DNA of 48,879 nt from an uncultured Pleomorphomonas sp. Its GTDB lineage: Bacteria; Pseudomonadota; Alphaproteobacteria; Rhizobiales; Pleomorphomonadaceae. The notes below the pieces were generated by a model, which saw only the letters and a program-made list of their open reading frames with translations, was not told the origin of the DNA and did not search any database. Position numbers and translations under genes: made by a program. Below are positions 32,960-41,790 of the stretch, one piece after another; position 1 is the first letter of the stretch, and every line of letters starts with the position of its first letter. The DNA lies in contig CALMMQ010000022.1 in the NCBI GenBank assembly GCA_937868725.1, forward strand, positions 1 through 48,879, read 5' to 3'.

Positions 32960-34078
32960 ATGACCGATCTCAGGATGCTGGGCCAGCTGCTGCGCGCCCT
33001 CGGTCTGGCGCTCCTCTCCTACCTCGTGCCCAAGCGGCGCGGCCTGTTCGTGTTCTACCCGACGTTCGAGCGCGGCGCCTACGCCGGCCATCTGGCGCCG
33101 GTGTTCGAGGCTCTGCTCAGCGATCATCCGGAAATCGACTGCCTGTGGCTGACGAACGCGCCGGCCACCGCGCGCCAGCTCGCCGCCCTCGGCCGGCCGG
33201 TCGCCTGCTACGCCCGCTATCCGCTCTGGACCATTCTGCGCGCCGAATGGCTGCTGCTCGACAGCTTCGCCCAGAGCCTCGCCTTCGGCCGCTTCCGTCT
33301 GGCCCAGCTCTGGCACGGCACCGGCTTCAAGCGCATCGGCCTCCTCAATCTCAACCGGGCCGGCCTGCGCCGCTGCCTCCATCGCCATCACTACGGCAAG
33401 TACGCCTTCATCCTGGCCGGCTCGCCGGCCGATCGGCGGCGCAAGATCGAGGCCTTCGGCAACGCCAACGTGTTCGTCACCGGCTCGCCGCGCAACGACG
33501 TGTTCTTCGCCGCCCCGGCGGCGGCGCGGCGGCCGGTGGCCGGGCCGCTGATCGCCTATTGCCCGACCTTCCGCGACAACGGCGACGCCCCGGTGTTGTC
33601 GCCGGCGTTCTGGCCGGCCTTGCAGGCGTTGCTCGACCGGACGGGCGGCCGCTTCGTCGTCAAGCGCCACCCCAAGGAGCGGTCGCTCAAGGTGCCGGTC
33701 GATCGGCCGGCCATCGCCGATGTGACGGCGACGACAGCCGACGTGCAGCAGCTGCTTCTCGCCGCCGACGTGCTGATCACCGACTACAGCTCCATCAGCA
33801 CCGACTTCGTCCTCACCGGCCGGCCGCTGCTGTTTTTCGTCCCTGATCTCGCCGCCTACACGGCGGCGAGCCGGTCGCTCTATTTCGACCTCGAGACGCT
33901 GCTGCCCGGTCCGTTCGCGCGCAACGAAACGGAGCTGCTGGCCTGGCTTGCCGATCTCTCGTGGTTCGACGATCCGGCCTATCAGGCCCGCTATGCCGCC
34001 TTCCGCGCCACCTTCCACCAGCATCTCGACGGCGGAGCGGCGAAACGGACGGTGGCGCAGCTGCTGGCCTTGCGCTGA
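32960..34078 (+). CDS. CDP-glycerol glycerophosphotransferase family protein
   Basis: A 372-residue GT-B-like transferase of the TagB/TagF family. Supporting segments are QLWHGTGFKRIGLLNLN (the conserved W-H-G-T near 115), KYAFILAGSPADRRRK, VTGSPRNDVFF, the catalytic-region IAYCPTFRDNGD, FVVKRHPKER and VLITDYSSISTDFVLTGRPLLFF. It transfers glycerol phosphate from CDP-glycerol to a lipid or glycan acceptor. An N-terminal hydrophobic patch suggests association with the inner membrane. It starts seven bases after the TagD-like stop and ends six bases before the convergent glycosyltransferase. Confidence 0.9.
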   Translation: MTDLRMLGQLLRALGLALLSYLVPKRRGLFVFYPTFERGAYAGHLAPVFEALLSDHPEIDCLWLTNAPATARQLAALGRPVACYARYPLWTILRAEWLLLDSFAQSLAFGRFRLAQLWHGTGFKRIGLLNLNRAGLRRCLHRHHYGKYAFILAGSPADRRRKIEAFGNANVFVTGSPRNDVFFAAPAAARRPVAGPLIAYCPTFRDNGDAPVLSPAFWPALQALLDRTGGRFVVKRHPKERSLKVPVDRPAIADVTATTADVQQLLLAADVLITDYSSISTDFVLTGRPLLFFVPDLAAYTAASRSLYFDLETLLPGPFARNETELLAWLADLSWFDDPAYQARYAAFRATFHQHLDGGAAKRTVAQLLALR

Positions 34079-34084
34079 GGCCCC

Positions 34085-35341
34085 TCAGGGGGCGGCGCCG
34101 GCGATGGCGGCGCGGTAGATCGCCTCCAGCCGGTCGGTGAGGGCTTCGAGATCGTAGCTCGCCCGGGCCCGCTGGCTGGCCAGCGCCCCCAGGCGGCGGG
34201 CGAGAGCGCCGTCGGCGGCGAGGCGCGCACTGGCCTCGACCAGCGCCGCCACGTCGCCCTCGGGCACCAGCAGGCCGGTTTCGCCTGATAGCACCACCTC
34301 GTCGACGCCGGGATGGGCGAAGGCGACGGCCGGCAGGCCGGCGGCCTGCGTCTCCTTGAGGATGTTGGGGACGCCCTCGGTGCGGCCGTCGCGGCCGGTG
34401 AGCGTGGTGAACCAGTGGAGATCGGCCCGGCCGATGCCGGCCAGAACCTCGTCGTGGCGGGCGGCGCCGTGCCAGCGGACGCGGGCCGTGATGCCGAGGC
34501 GATCGGCCCGCGCTTCGAGCGCCGACCGCTCGGGACCGTCGCCATAGATGTCGTAGGTGGCATTCGGCCAGCGGCCGAGCAGGCGGGCGAAGGCGTCGAG
34601 GCCGAGATGCAGGCCCTTGTAGCGTTCGAGGCGGCAGGCGGAGATGAGGCGCGGGAAGGCGTCGCCCTCGCCCCAGTGCGCCAGCGAGCGGACGGCGATG
34701 GCGGCGACCGGAATGCCCGACGGCAGATGGCGGAGCTTGGCGCGCGGACAGCCGAGGGCCACCAGCGGCTCGATCCAGCGCGCCGCCACCGGCAGGCAGA
34801 AGGCGGCTTCGGCGAACACCGCCTTGTAGGCGCCCGGCATGCCGAAGGCGAGGTGGCGGCTGAGGTCGCTGCCGCGGAACGAGGTGACGAGCGGCGCCGT
34901 GAACCGGCCGCGTCGGCGCAGCAAGGCGCACTGGCGGGCGACGCTGCCGTTCTGGGCGTGGACGACGTCGTAGGCCGGCAGGCCGGCGCGGACGCCGTCG
35001 AGGCGGAAGGCGTTGCGCAAGGTGATGGCCTCGGCGCCCTGTCGCAGCGGATCGAGGCCGGCCAAGAGGTCGCCGGACGGATTGCGGGCGAACAGCGCCG
35101 GCAGCGCCGCCAGGCGGGAGAGGTAGCCGTCCGGCAGGCCGGCGACGTGGATGCGCTCCGGCGGGATTGCCGCCGTTCCCGGCTGAACGCAGGCTTCGCG
35201 CGGGCTGCGCAGGGCGTAGATGTCCACCCGATGGCCACGGGCCTGCAGCGCCAGGGCCTGATTGAGCAGGAAGATTTCCGACAGCTTGGGGAAGTTGGTG
35301 ACGAAGAAGGCGATGGCCAGCGGCCGGTCGGGGGGCGTCAT
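34085..35341 (-). CDS. Glycosyltransferase family 4 (GT-B)
   Basis: A 418-residue retaining glycosyltransferase. The N-terminal domain opens with IAFFVTNFPKLSEIFLLNQA, as in colanic-acid-type GT4 enzymes, and the C-terminal nucleotide-sugar domain has ISACRLERYKGLHLGLDAF, WHGAARHDEV, TEGVPNILKETQAAGLPAVA and the acidic GVDEVVLSGETGLLV of the EX7E region. Its ATG at 35341 overlaps the ABC exporter stop (ATGA), so glycosylation and export of the same lipid are probably linked. Donor sugar and acceptor cannot be read from the sequence. Confidence 0.9.
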   Translation of the reverse strand: MTPPDRPLAIAFFVTNFPKLSEIFLLNQALALQARGHRVDIYALRSPREACVQPGTAAIPPERIHVAGLPDGYLSRLAALPALFARNPSGDLLAGLDPLRQGAEAITLRNAFRLDGVRAGLPAYDVVHAQNGSVARQCALLRRRGRFTAPLVTSFRGSDLSRHLAFGMPGAYKAVFAEAAFCLPVAARWIEPLVALGCPRAKLRHLPSGIPVAAIAVRSLAHWGEGDAFPRLISACRLERYKGLHLGLDAFARLLGRWPNATYDIYGDGPERSALEARADRLGITARVRWHGAARHDEVLAGIGRADLHWFTTLTGRDGRTEGVPNILKETQAAGLPAVAFAHPGVDEVVLSGETGLLVPEGDVAALVEASARLAADGALARRLGALASQRARASYDLEALTDRLEAIYRAAIAGAAP

Positions 35342-37164
35342 GCCGGCACCTCGGTGGCCCGCTCGCGGCGGATGGTGGCCACGCCGCGGCCATCGAAGCG
35401 CAGGATGGTGTCGGCGATGGCCAGCCAGGCCGGCCGGTGGGTGATGGCGATGATGGTCACCTCGGGCGGCAGGCGGGCCAGGCTGGCGCAAATCTGCTGT
35501 TCGATGTCGAGGTCGAGGGCGCTCGTCACTTCGTCGAGAATGAGCAGGCGCGGCTGGCCGACGAGGGCGCGGGCCAGCGAAATGCGTTGACGCTGACCGC
35601 CCGACAGGCGGGCGCCGAGCACGCCGACCGGCGCGTCGAGACCGTCGGCGAGGCTGTCGACGAAATCGCCGAGACCGGCCAGTTCGACGGCGCGCCGCAC
35701 CATCGCCCGGTCGAAACGGTCGTCGCCCATGGTGATGTTGTCGAGGATCGAGCCTTCGATGAGCAGCAGTTCCTGCGGCACGTAGCCGATGCCGGCGCGC
35801 CAGGCCGACGCGGCGATGTCGGCGAGCGGCACGCCGTCGACCAGCACCCGGCCGGCCGCCGGCCGGTGGAAGCCGATGATCAGGTCGATGGCCGTCGTCT
35901 TGCCGACGCCGGACTCGCCTTCGAGCACGGCGATCTCGCCGGCCCGGATGGCGAACGACACGCCGTCGAACACCGGGCGCCGGCCGTGGGAGAAGCGGAC
36001 GGCGTCGAAGACGATGGTTTCCTGAAAGCGGGCCGGCAGCGTGCCGTCGTCGGGTTCGGCGTGGCTGCGCGCCGCGGCGATCATCGCTTCGCAGGCGGCG
36101 AACGAGGGGGCGAATTCCCGGAAATTGTGCTGCTGGGCCTGGAGCAGCCGCAGGGCATTGGTCATCAGCAGGAACAGCGTCGCCAGCACCAGCAGCTCGG
36201 CGGTGCCGAGGCCGATCCAGATAATGCAGGCGTAGATGCCGGCACACAGCGCCAGCCCCATGGTGATGTCCTGGGCGGCGTTGACGGCGTGGCGCGTCGT
36301 CTGGGCGCGCAGCACCTCCTGGCGGATGCGCTGCATGCCCGTCTCGATGTGCCGGCGGGCCGGCCCGGTGCGGTCCATGCCCTTGAGCGCCTTGACGTTG
36401 GCGAAGGTGTCCTGCATGCGTCGCAGCAGCGCGTCGGACACTTCGAGCTGGCTGCGCTTGGCGCGCCGGCGCAGTTGCACCAGGCGGCTCAGGATCGAGC
36501 CGGTCAGCAGCACTGCGACAAGGGCCACCACGAACAGCCAGCCGGAAATCAGGCTGGCGATGACCAGGACGCCGCCGAGCTTCAGCAGTTCGGTCACCAC
36601 CAGCGCCGACTGGTTGTAGGCCGTCGCGGCGCTGTTCACCTCGTTGACCAGGGTGTTGGCGAGCCGGCCGGGATGCTGGTCGGCGAAGAAGCCGAGATCG
36701 GCCATCAGCATGGCGTCGAGCAGGCCGCGCCGCAGCCGCAGCCCGACCTGAGCCACCGAGCGGGAGACGAAGCTCATGGCGGCGAACGACAGCAGCGACT
36801 TCAGCGTCAGCGCCAGGGCGATGCAGGTGAGGATGACACCGACCCCCTCTTGGGCGAGGCCGAGCCGCGTCAGCACGCCGGCGCCGAGGGAGCCCAGCAG
36901 GCTGGTGGAGCCCGCCCCGCCGCGCGACAGCGAGGCGACCAGCGGAATGACCATGCTGAGGCCGATGATCTCGACGAGGCCGGCCACCAAGAGACAGGCG
37001 ACGGTGGCGAACGGCCGGGCGCCGGGGGCGGCGATGAAAACGTGGAAGAGGACCTTGAGGCCGACGCGGTCGCCGGGTTTGGTCTCAGTGCCTGCGGCCA
37101 TGCGCCGGTGCTCCGAGCGTTTGAATCTTGAAAGGGCGCGGACTTTGCCGATCTGCCAGCCCAT
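35338..37164 (-). CDS. ABC exporter, fused membrane and ATPase domains (MsbA/lipid flippase type)
   Basis: A 608-residue half-transporter. The first 330 residues hold six TM segments (FATVACLLVAGLVEIIGLSM, LALCAGIYACIIWIGLG and others); the last 240 form the ATPase: Walker A EGESGVGKTT, Q-loop GYVPQELLLIEGSI, signature LSGGQRQR, Walker B LLILDEVTSALD, and His in AITHRPAW. It probably flips a lipid-linked intermediate across the inner membrane. The frame is open well upstream; I chose the ATG at 37164, two bases after the LptFG stop, although an ATG at 37101 (with GGAG) is possible. It is translationally coupled to the GT4 gene. Confidence 0.88.
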   Translation of the reverse strand: MGWQIGKVRALSRFKRSEHRRMAAGTETKPGDRVGLKVLFHVFIAAPGARPFATVACLLVAGLVEIIGLSMVIPLVASLSRGGAGSTSLLGSLGAGVLTRLGLAQEGVGVILTCIALALTLKSLLSFAAMSFVSRSVAQVGLRLRRGLLDAMLMADLGFFADQHPGRLANTLVNEVNSAATAYNQSALVVTELLKLGGVLVIASLISGWLFVVALVAVLLTGSILSRLVQLRRRAKRSQLEVSDALLRRMQDTFANVKALKGMDRTGPARRHIETGMQRIRQEVLRAQTTRHAVNAAQDITMGLALCAGIYACIIWIGLGTAELLVLATLFLLMTNALRLLQAQQHNFREFAPSFAACEAMIAAARSHAEPDDGTLPARFQETIVFDAVRFSHGRRPVFDGVSFAIRAGEIAVLEGESGVGKTTAIDLIIGFHRPAAGRVLVDGVPLADIAASAWRAGIGYVPQELLLIEGSILDNITMGDDRFDRAMVRRAVELAGLGDFVDSLADGLDAPVGVLGARLSGGQRQRISLARALVGQPRLLILDEVTSALDLDIEQQICASLARLPPEVTIIAITHRPAWLAIADTILRFDGRGVATIRRERATEVPA

Positions 37165-37166
37165 CG

Positions 37167-39482
37167 TCAACTCGCCCCATCGGCGCGGAGCAGCCGGTCG
37201 AGACCGATCCAGGCGAAGGCGAGCGGCGCCGCCACGACCGCCAGCCAGGGCGAGATTTCGCCGGCCAGCCCCATGACCTCGCAATAGCCGTTGACGACCA
37301 GAAACGACAGACCGCCGACCAGACACTGGAACAGCGCCCAGGCAAGACGCTTGTCGCGCGTCGGCACGACGATCAGCGCCACCGACAGCAGCAGCATGAC
37401 GAGCGGCGCCGCGGCAATGGAGAAGGTCATCAGCACCCGCGTACGGTAGAGGCCCTCGGCCCGGTCAACCGGCCCCTGGCTGTTGCCGGCCGCCCAGGCG
37501 TCACGGCCGGAGAGCGGCACCGGCGCGGCGAAGAACTGCCGCACGTCGGGCGGCGACAGCGGCGTCTGCCAGGTGAAATCGGCCAGCGGGCGCGGGCTGG
37601 CGCCGGTCTCGGTCACCTTCCAGGCGCTGGCGCCGGCGAGCCGCCATGCCCCGTCGGCCCAGCTGGCGCTGTCGGCGGTGATCCGCTCGGTGAGCCGGCC
37701 GTCGCCATCGCGGCGGAACAGGCGCAGCGACGTCAGCCGGTCGCCGGCGGCAGACGCCATGGTGGCGCTGACGATGTCGTCGCCGAGGCGGAACCAGCGT
37801 GGCTTGTCCGGGCTGACCTCGGCTTCGTCGGGGTCGAGGCGTTCCCACCATTGCGCGAAGGCCACCTGACTGACCGGCGACCAGAATTCGGCGATGGCGA
37901 TCATGGCAAGACCGATGAGCACCGGCACCGCCAGCGCCCGCCGCAGCAGGCCGAAATACGACACGCCGGCCGCCTGGATGGCCACCAGTTCGCTGCTGGC
38001 CCGCATGCTGGCCCAGACCAGCAGCGCCCCGGCCAGGGTGGCGATCGGCATGGCCTGCAGCAGCGTCGCCGGCAGCCGGCACCAGGCGTAGTAGGCAAAG
38101 CCGGCCAGTCCGGCCCGGCCGCGCACCAGGGCGCCGCCGCTTTCGAACAGGTCGACGATCTGCAGCAGCAGCACCAGGGCGATGAGCATGGTGGCGATCA
38201 TCACGACGAGGCGGCGGGCCAGATAGAGGGCGAGACCGCCGCGCCGGCCGATGGCGGGCGGCGCCCGGCGCGCGGCCGGCCACCAGCCGGCCGGCCAGCG
38301 CCAGCGGGACAGGAGGCCGTCGAGGCGGCTGAGGCGCCAGACGGCGGCGATGGCCAGGGCCGGAACGACGAGCGTCAGCGCCGTCACCGCGCCGACGCCG
38401 GCTTCGCCGTTGGCCACGAGGTTGCGGGCGAAATTGACGGCGTGATAGAAGCTCACCACCATGGCGATGATCAGCGCCACGGCCGGCCAGTTGCTCCGGC
38501 GGCGGCCGGCGCCGGCGAACAGCAGCGGCAGCACCAGCCAGGGCAGCACCAGGATGCTGAACGACCGGGCGATGCGGTTGTAAATTTCGGCGGCGCGCTG
38601 CTGGCGCGGCGTGGCGGCCAGGCCGTCGGGGTTCTGCGCCACGAGCTCGGACAGCGTCAGTTCGCGGGCATCGCGGCCGCGGGCGCGCGGCAGCGCCGTG
38701 GCGGCCAGCACGTGCGAGCCGGAGAGCTCGGCAAAACGCAGCTCGGTGTCGTCGGCGCCGAGCAACAGGCCGTCGGTCATGGAGAAATCAAGGGCGGCGG
38801 GGTTGCGGCGCGTCGTCACCGTGCCGGCCGGCGCCGTGGCCACGGTTTCGCGCCCGCTGCCGTCCGACAGCCACAGGAACAGGCCCTTGAGCCCGTCGGG
38901 CGACGCCGCGTCCACCGTCAGCATGGCGTCGTCGCCGGGGGCGTAGATCTCGCGGGTCTGCAGCTTGCGCAGCTGGCTGTCGCTGATGGCGAAGGCGTGC
39001 AGCGAACGATAGCCGTAGCGCCCCACCGGTTCGAGCCAGCCGGAGACGGCCAGCGTCAGCCCGGCGAGGACAAGGCCGACGAGCGTCATGGGCAGGATGA
39101 TGCGGGCCGGCGACAGGCCGGCGGCGGCCATCACTTCCAGTTCGTGCTCGGCGGTCAGACGGTCGATGGCCAGCACCAGCGACACGGCGAACGAAGCGGG
39201 GATGGCCTGCATCAGGTAATAGGGCACGAGGCGGGCCATCAACGGCAGGAAGAACTGCGACGCCATGCCGGCGGCGGTCATTTCCGACAGCAGCACCAGC
39301 GCCCGTTCGAGCAGCATCAAGAGGCCAAGGGCGGCGACGATGGTGGCGACGGGCACGAGCAGCAGCCGGGCGATGTAGCGGTCGAGGGCGGTGAAGCCGG
39401 GAACGGGCCAGAGGCGGCGGCGCGCCGGGGAACGCGCGCCGTCCGGCAACGGCGATTCAGCCTTGCGCCCCGCCGCAGCCAT
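37167..39482 (-). CDS. Single-chain LptF-LptG fusion, LPS/lipid export permease
   Basis: A 771-residue protein made of two consecutive YjgP/YjgQ-type permeases, normally separate LptF and LptG of about 360-390 residues. Half one (about 30-400) opens with LDRYIARLLLVPVATIVAAL and has LTAEHELEVMAAAGLSPARI between TM segments, then a beta-rich periplasmic part (about 165-290) and three more TM segments. Half two (about 415-771) repeats this: LALYLARRLVVMIATMLIAL, SSELVAIQAAGVSYFGLLRR, a beta-rich part (about 535-665), then closing TM segments. I chose ATG 39482; a TTG two codons upstream is possible. Whether it serves LPS or the local lipid is unknown. Confidence 0.88.
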   Translation of the reverse strand: MAAAGRKAESPLPDGARSPARRRLWPVPGFTALDRYIARLLLVPVATIVAALGLLMLLERALVLLSEMTAAGMASQFFLPLMARLVPYYLMQAIPASFAVSLVLAIDRLTAEHELEVMAAAGLSPARIILPMTLVGLVLAGLTLAVSGWLEPVGRYGYRSLHAFAISDSQLRKLQTREIYAPGDDAMLTVDAASPDGLKGLFLWLSDGSGRETVATAPAGTVTTRRNPAALDFSMTDGLLLGADDTELRFAELSGSHVLAATALPRARGRDARELTLSELVAQNPDGLAATPRQQRAAEIYNRIARSFSILVLPWLVLPLLFAGAGRRRSNWPAVALIIAMVVSFYHAVNFARNLVANGEAGVGAVTALTLVVPALAIAAVWRLSRLDGLLSRWRWPAGWWPAARRAPPAIGRRGGLALYLARRLVVMIATMLIALVLLLQIVDLFESGGALVRGRAGLAGFAYYAWCRLPATLLQAMPIATLAGALLVWASMRASSELVAIQAAGVSYFGLLRRALAVPVLIGLAMIAIAEFWSPVSQVAFAQWWERLDPDEAEVSPDKPRWFRLGDDIVSATMASAAGDRLTSLRLFRRDGDGRLTERITADSASWADGAWRLAGASAWKVTETGASPRPLADFTWQTPLSPPDVRQFFAAPVPLSGRDAWAAGNSQGPVDRAEGLYRTRVLMTFSIAAAPLVMLLLSVALIVVPTRDKRLAWALFQCLVGGLSFLVVNGYCEVMGLAGEISPWLAVVAAPLAFAWIGLDRLLRADGAS

Positions 39483-39660
39483 AGCCAAACGCCCCCTATC
39501 ACGCGACTTCGGGTTCCACTATATCTCAATCGGGCATGGAGGACGGGCGGGCAAGACAATAATCCGCCGTAGGGGTTGATCCGTGGCCGTGCCGGCCGGA
39601 CGCCTTGCCGATCAGGGTTTCGCCGTCCGGAGACGCGGGCGGAACCGGGGGGTGGGAGCG

Positions 39661-40320
39661 ATGGAACGGATTAACGACGCCTTGACCAGCCGATATGAGC
39701 GGGTGGTGCTGGCTTGGCTGTGCCAGCGGTTGCCGGGCTGGGTCACCTCCGACATGCTGACGGCGGTCGGCGTGTTCGGCGCGGCGCTGTGCTTCGTCGG
39801 CTACTGGCAGTCGCTCAACAGCCCCGCTTTTCTGTGGCTGGCCTGCGTCGGGCTGCTGCTCAACTGGTTCGGCGACAGCCTGGACGGCAGTCTGGCCCGG
39901 GCGCGTCAGGCCGAGCGGCGGCAATACGGCTTCTTCCTCGACCACATGACCGACACGCTGGCCATGGGGCTGATCGCTCTCGGCATCGGCGCCTCGCCGT
40001 TCGCCAGCTTCGTCAGCAGCGCGGCGGTGCTGATCGGCTATTACGCCATGGTCATCCTGACGTTGACCACCTCGGTTGCCACCGGCGTGTTCCGCATCAG
40101 CTTCAACCGGCTGGGGCCGACGGAAATCCGGCTGTTCATCATCGCCTGCACGCTGTCGGCCATGATGTTTCCGCCCGAGGTCTACGTCTGGCAGGGCTTC
40201 GAGCTCACCGCCTACGACGCCATCATGCTGGTGTTGACCGTGCTCTTGGTCGGCATGTGCTTTGCCCAGACGGTGCGGACGCTGCGATCCCTGGCCATCG
40301 AGGATCCGCCGCGCCGCTGA
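39661..40320 (+). CDS. CDP-alcohol phosphatidyltransferase family membrane protein
   Basis: A 219-residue inner-membrane enzyme with about six TM segments. The family motif reads D-x2-DGxxAR-x9-G-x3-D-x3-D in GDSLDGSLAR followed by GFFLDHMTD (about residues 66-92); the nine-residue spacer is one longer than the common eight but belongs to a known subgroup as I recall. Such enzymes transfer a phospho-alcohol from a CDP-alcohol to a second alcohol. With CDP-glycerol made next door, a headgroup transferase for a ceramide-like or other lipid fits. GGGAG supports ATG 39661 rather than the upstream in-frame ATG at 39583. Confidence 0.88.
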   Translation: MERINDALTSRYERVVLAWLCQRLPGWVTSDMLTAVGVFGAALCFVGYWQSLNSPAFLWLACVGLLLNWFGDSLDGSLARARQAERRQYGFFLDHMTDTLAMGLIALGIGASPFASFVSSAAVLIGYYAMVILTLTTSVATGVFRISFNRLGPTEIRLFIIACTLSAMMFPPEVYVWQGFELTAYDAIMLVLTVLLVGMCFAQTVRTLRSLAIEDPPRR

Positions 40321-40333
40321 GCGGCCGCCGGCC

Positions 40334-41338
40334 ATGCTCCCTCCCCGCATCGACATGGTGTTCACCTATGTGGACGGCGCCGAACCGGCCTATGCCGCCC
40401 GCCGGGCAGCGCTGCGGCAGGCGCTCGGCCTGGCCGCTTCGGAGCGGGCCAGCTGGTCGCGCGGGGCCGGCGAGATCACCTACGCCGTGCGCTCGGTGCT
40501 GCGGGCCATGCCGTGGATCGGCACCATCCACATCGTCACCGACGGTCAGACCCCGCCGGTCGACGCCGACCTGATGCGCGCCGGCCGGGTCCGGCTGGTC
40601 GATCATGGCGCCATCATTCCCGAACGCTATCGCCCGGTCTATGCCAGCACCATCATCGAGTCCTGCCTGCACCGCATTCCCGGCCTGTCCGACGTCTGGC
40701 TCTACAACAACGACGACTTCCTGCACGGCGCCGCTCTGACGCCGGACGACTTCCTCGCCCCGGCCGCCGATGGCGGCTTGCGCCTGCGCGTGCGGACCGT
40801 GCCGGCGCTGGTCCGCGTCGCCATCGCCGCGCTGTCGCGCGCCGCGCCGCCGGGCCTGCCGCGCGCCAACCCCTACACCGCCGGCATCGCCAACGCCGCC
40901 TGGCTGCTGCGCCGGGCCGGCCTCTCCTGGCGCGACATCGTCTTTCCCCGCCACGTCACCCAGGTCTATCGCAGCTCGACCGCCCGCTGGCTGGAGGAGA
41001 CCTTCGCCGCCGAGCTCGACGCGGCGCGAAGCCGGCATTTCCGCGGCCCCGGGCAACTGTCGTGGAGCACGCTGGCCTATTCGGCCGAATGCCACCGGCA
41101 GCAGGCCTTGCCGATCCGCTGGCGACCGTTGGCCGGCCCGGCCGACGCCGCCTTCATCGACTTCGATCGCTACCGCTCGCCGGCGCAGCTGGCCGCCGCC
41201 TGGCGGCGGGTGAGCGGCTGCGAGGCAAAGTTCATCTGTATCAACAACATACCCGAGGCCGAGGCGCCGAGGCTCGCCGCGGCGATGGCGGCGCGCGGCC
41301 TTGGCGGGGCGGCCGGTGGTGACCGGTTGCCGCCTTGA
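40334..41338 (+). CDS. Stealth family sugar-phosphate/capsule phosphotransferase
   Basis: A 334-residue protein with the conserved regions of Stealth proteins: region 1 RIDMVFTYVDGAEPAY at the N-terminus, region 2 YAVRSVLRAMPWIGTIHIVT and VRLVDHGAIIPERYRPVYAS plus LSDVWLYNNDDFLHG, then weaker region 3 (RHVTQVYRS) and a C-terminal CEAKFICINN. Stealth enzymes transfer hexose-1-phosphate or similar units to glycans or lipids. It starts 13 bases after the CDP-alcohol transferase and so belongs to the same operon. Donor and acceptor are unknown. Confidence 0.87.
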   Translation: MLPPRIDMVFTYVDGAEPAYAARRAALRQALGLAASERASWSRGAGEITYAVRSVLRAMPWIGTIHIVTDGQTPPVDADLMRAGRVRLVDHGAIIPERYRPVYASTIIESCLHRIPGLSDVWLYNNDDFLHGAALTPDDFLAPAADGGLRLRVRTVPALVRVAIAALSRAAPPGLPRANPYTAGIANAAWLLRRAGLSWRDIVFPRHVTQVYRSSTARWLEETFAAELDAARSRHFRGPGQLSWSTLAYSAECHRQQALPIRWRPLAGPADAAFIDFDRYRSPAQLAAAWRRVSGCEAKFICINNIPEAEAPRLAAAMAARGLGGAAGGDRLPP

Positions 41339-41484
41339 CAAGGGGACTATGGTCGTAAGCGGATCTGTGGATTTGCGTTGGCGGCAAAGTCAAGTATTGA
41401 GGCTTGCCGGCTTTGCATATTCGGTACGTCCGAATGTGAGCTGAGATATTCAGGCATTTCGGCAAGGGTGGAGCGGGGGCTCTG

Positions 41485-41754
41485 ATGATCGATACCAAGG
41501 ACATCTTCCAAATCATCGCCAAGGAGGCCGAAACCGACGCGGCCGGCTTGACGCTCGACACCAAACTCGCCGATCTCGACCTGCAATCCATCGACATGGT
41601 GGAGCTGGTCTTTGCCATCGAAGATCAGTACGACATCGAGATTCCCTATTCGCCCAATCCGCAGAACTCGGCCGGCGTCGCCTTTGCGACCATCGGCGAC
41701 ATCGTCACCGCCGTCGACAGGCTGGTTGCCGAGCAGCACGCCGAAGCGGTGTAG
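41485..41754 (+). CDS. Acyl carrier protein, specialised
   Basis: An 89-residue acidic ACP. The phosphopantetheine serine is Ser35 in LDLQSIDMVELVFAIEDQYD; the residue before Ser is Gln instead of the usual Asp (D-S-L becomes Q-S-I), a mark of non-housekeeping ACPs. The helix II/III region (IEIPY...FATIGDIV) is typical. It lies 36 bases ahead of a NodE-like ketosynthase, so the pair probably makes a dedicated acyl chain for the cluster's lipid. GGAG stands 12 bases before the ATG. Confidence 0.92.
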   Translation: MIDTKDIFQIIAKEAETDAAGLTLDTKLADLDLQSIDMVELVFAIEDQYDIEIPYSPNPQNSAGVAFATIGDIVTAVDRLVAEQHAEAV

Positions 41755-41790
41755 GGCCGGCGAGGCGTCGCGGCAGCGGAGGGAGGCGGC

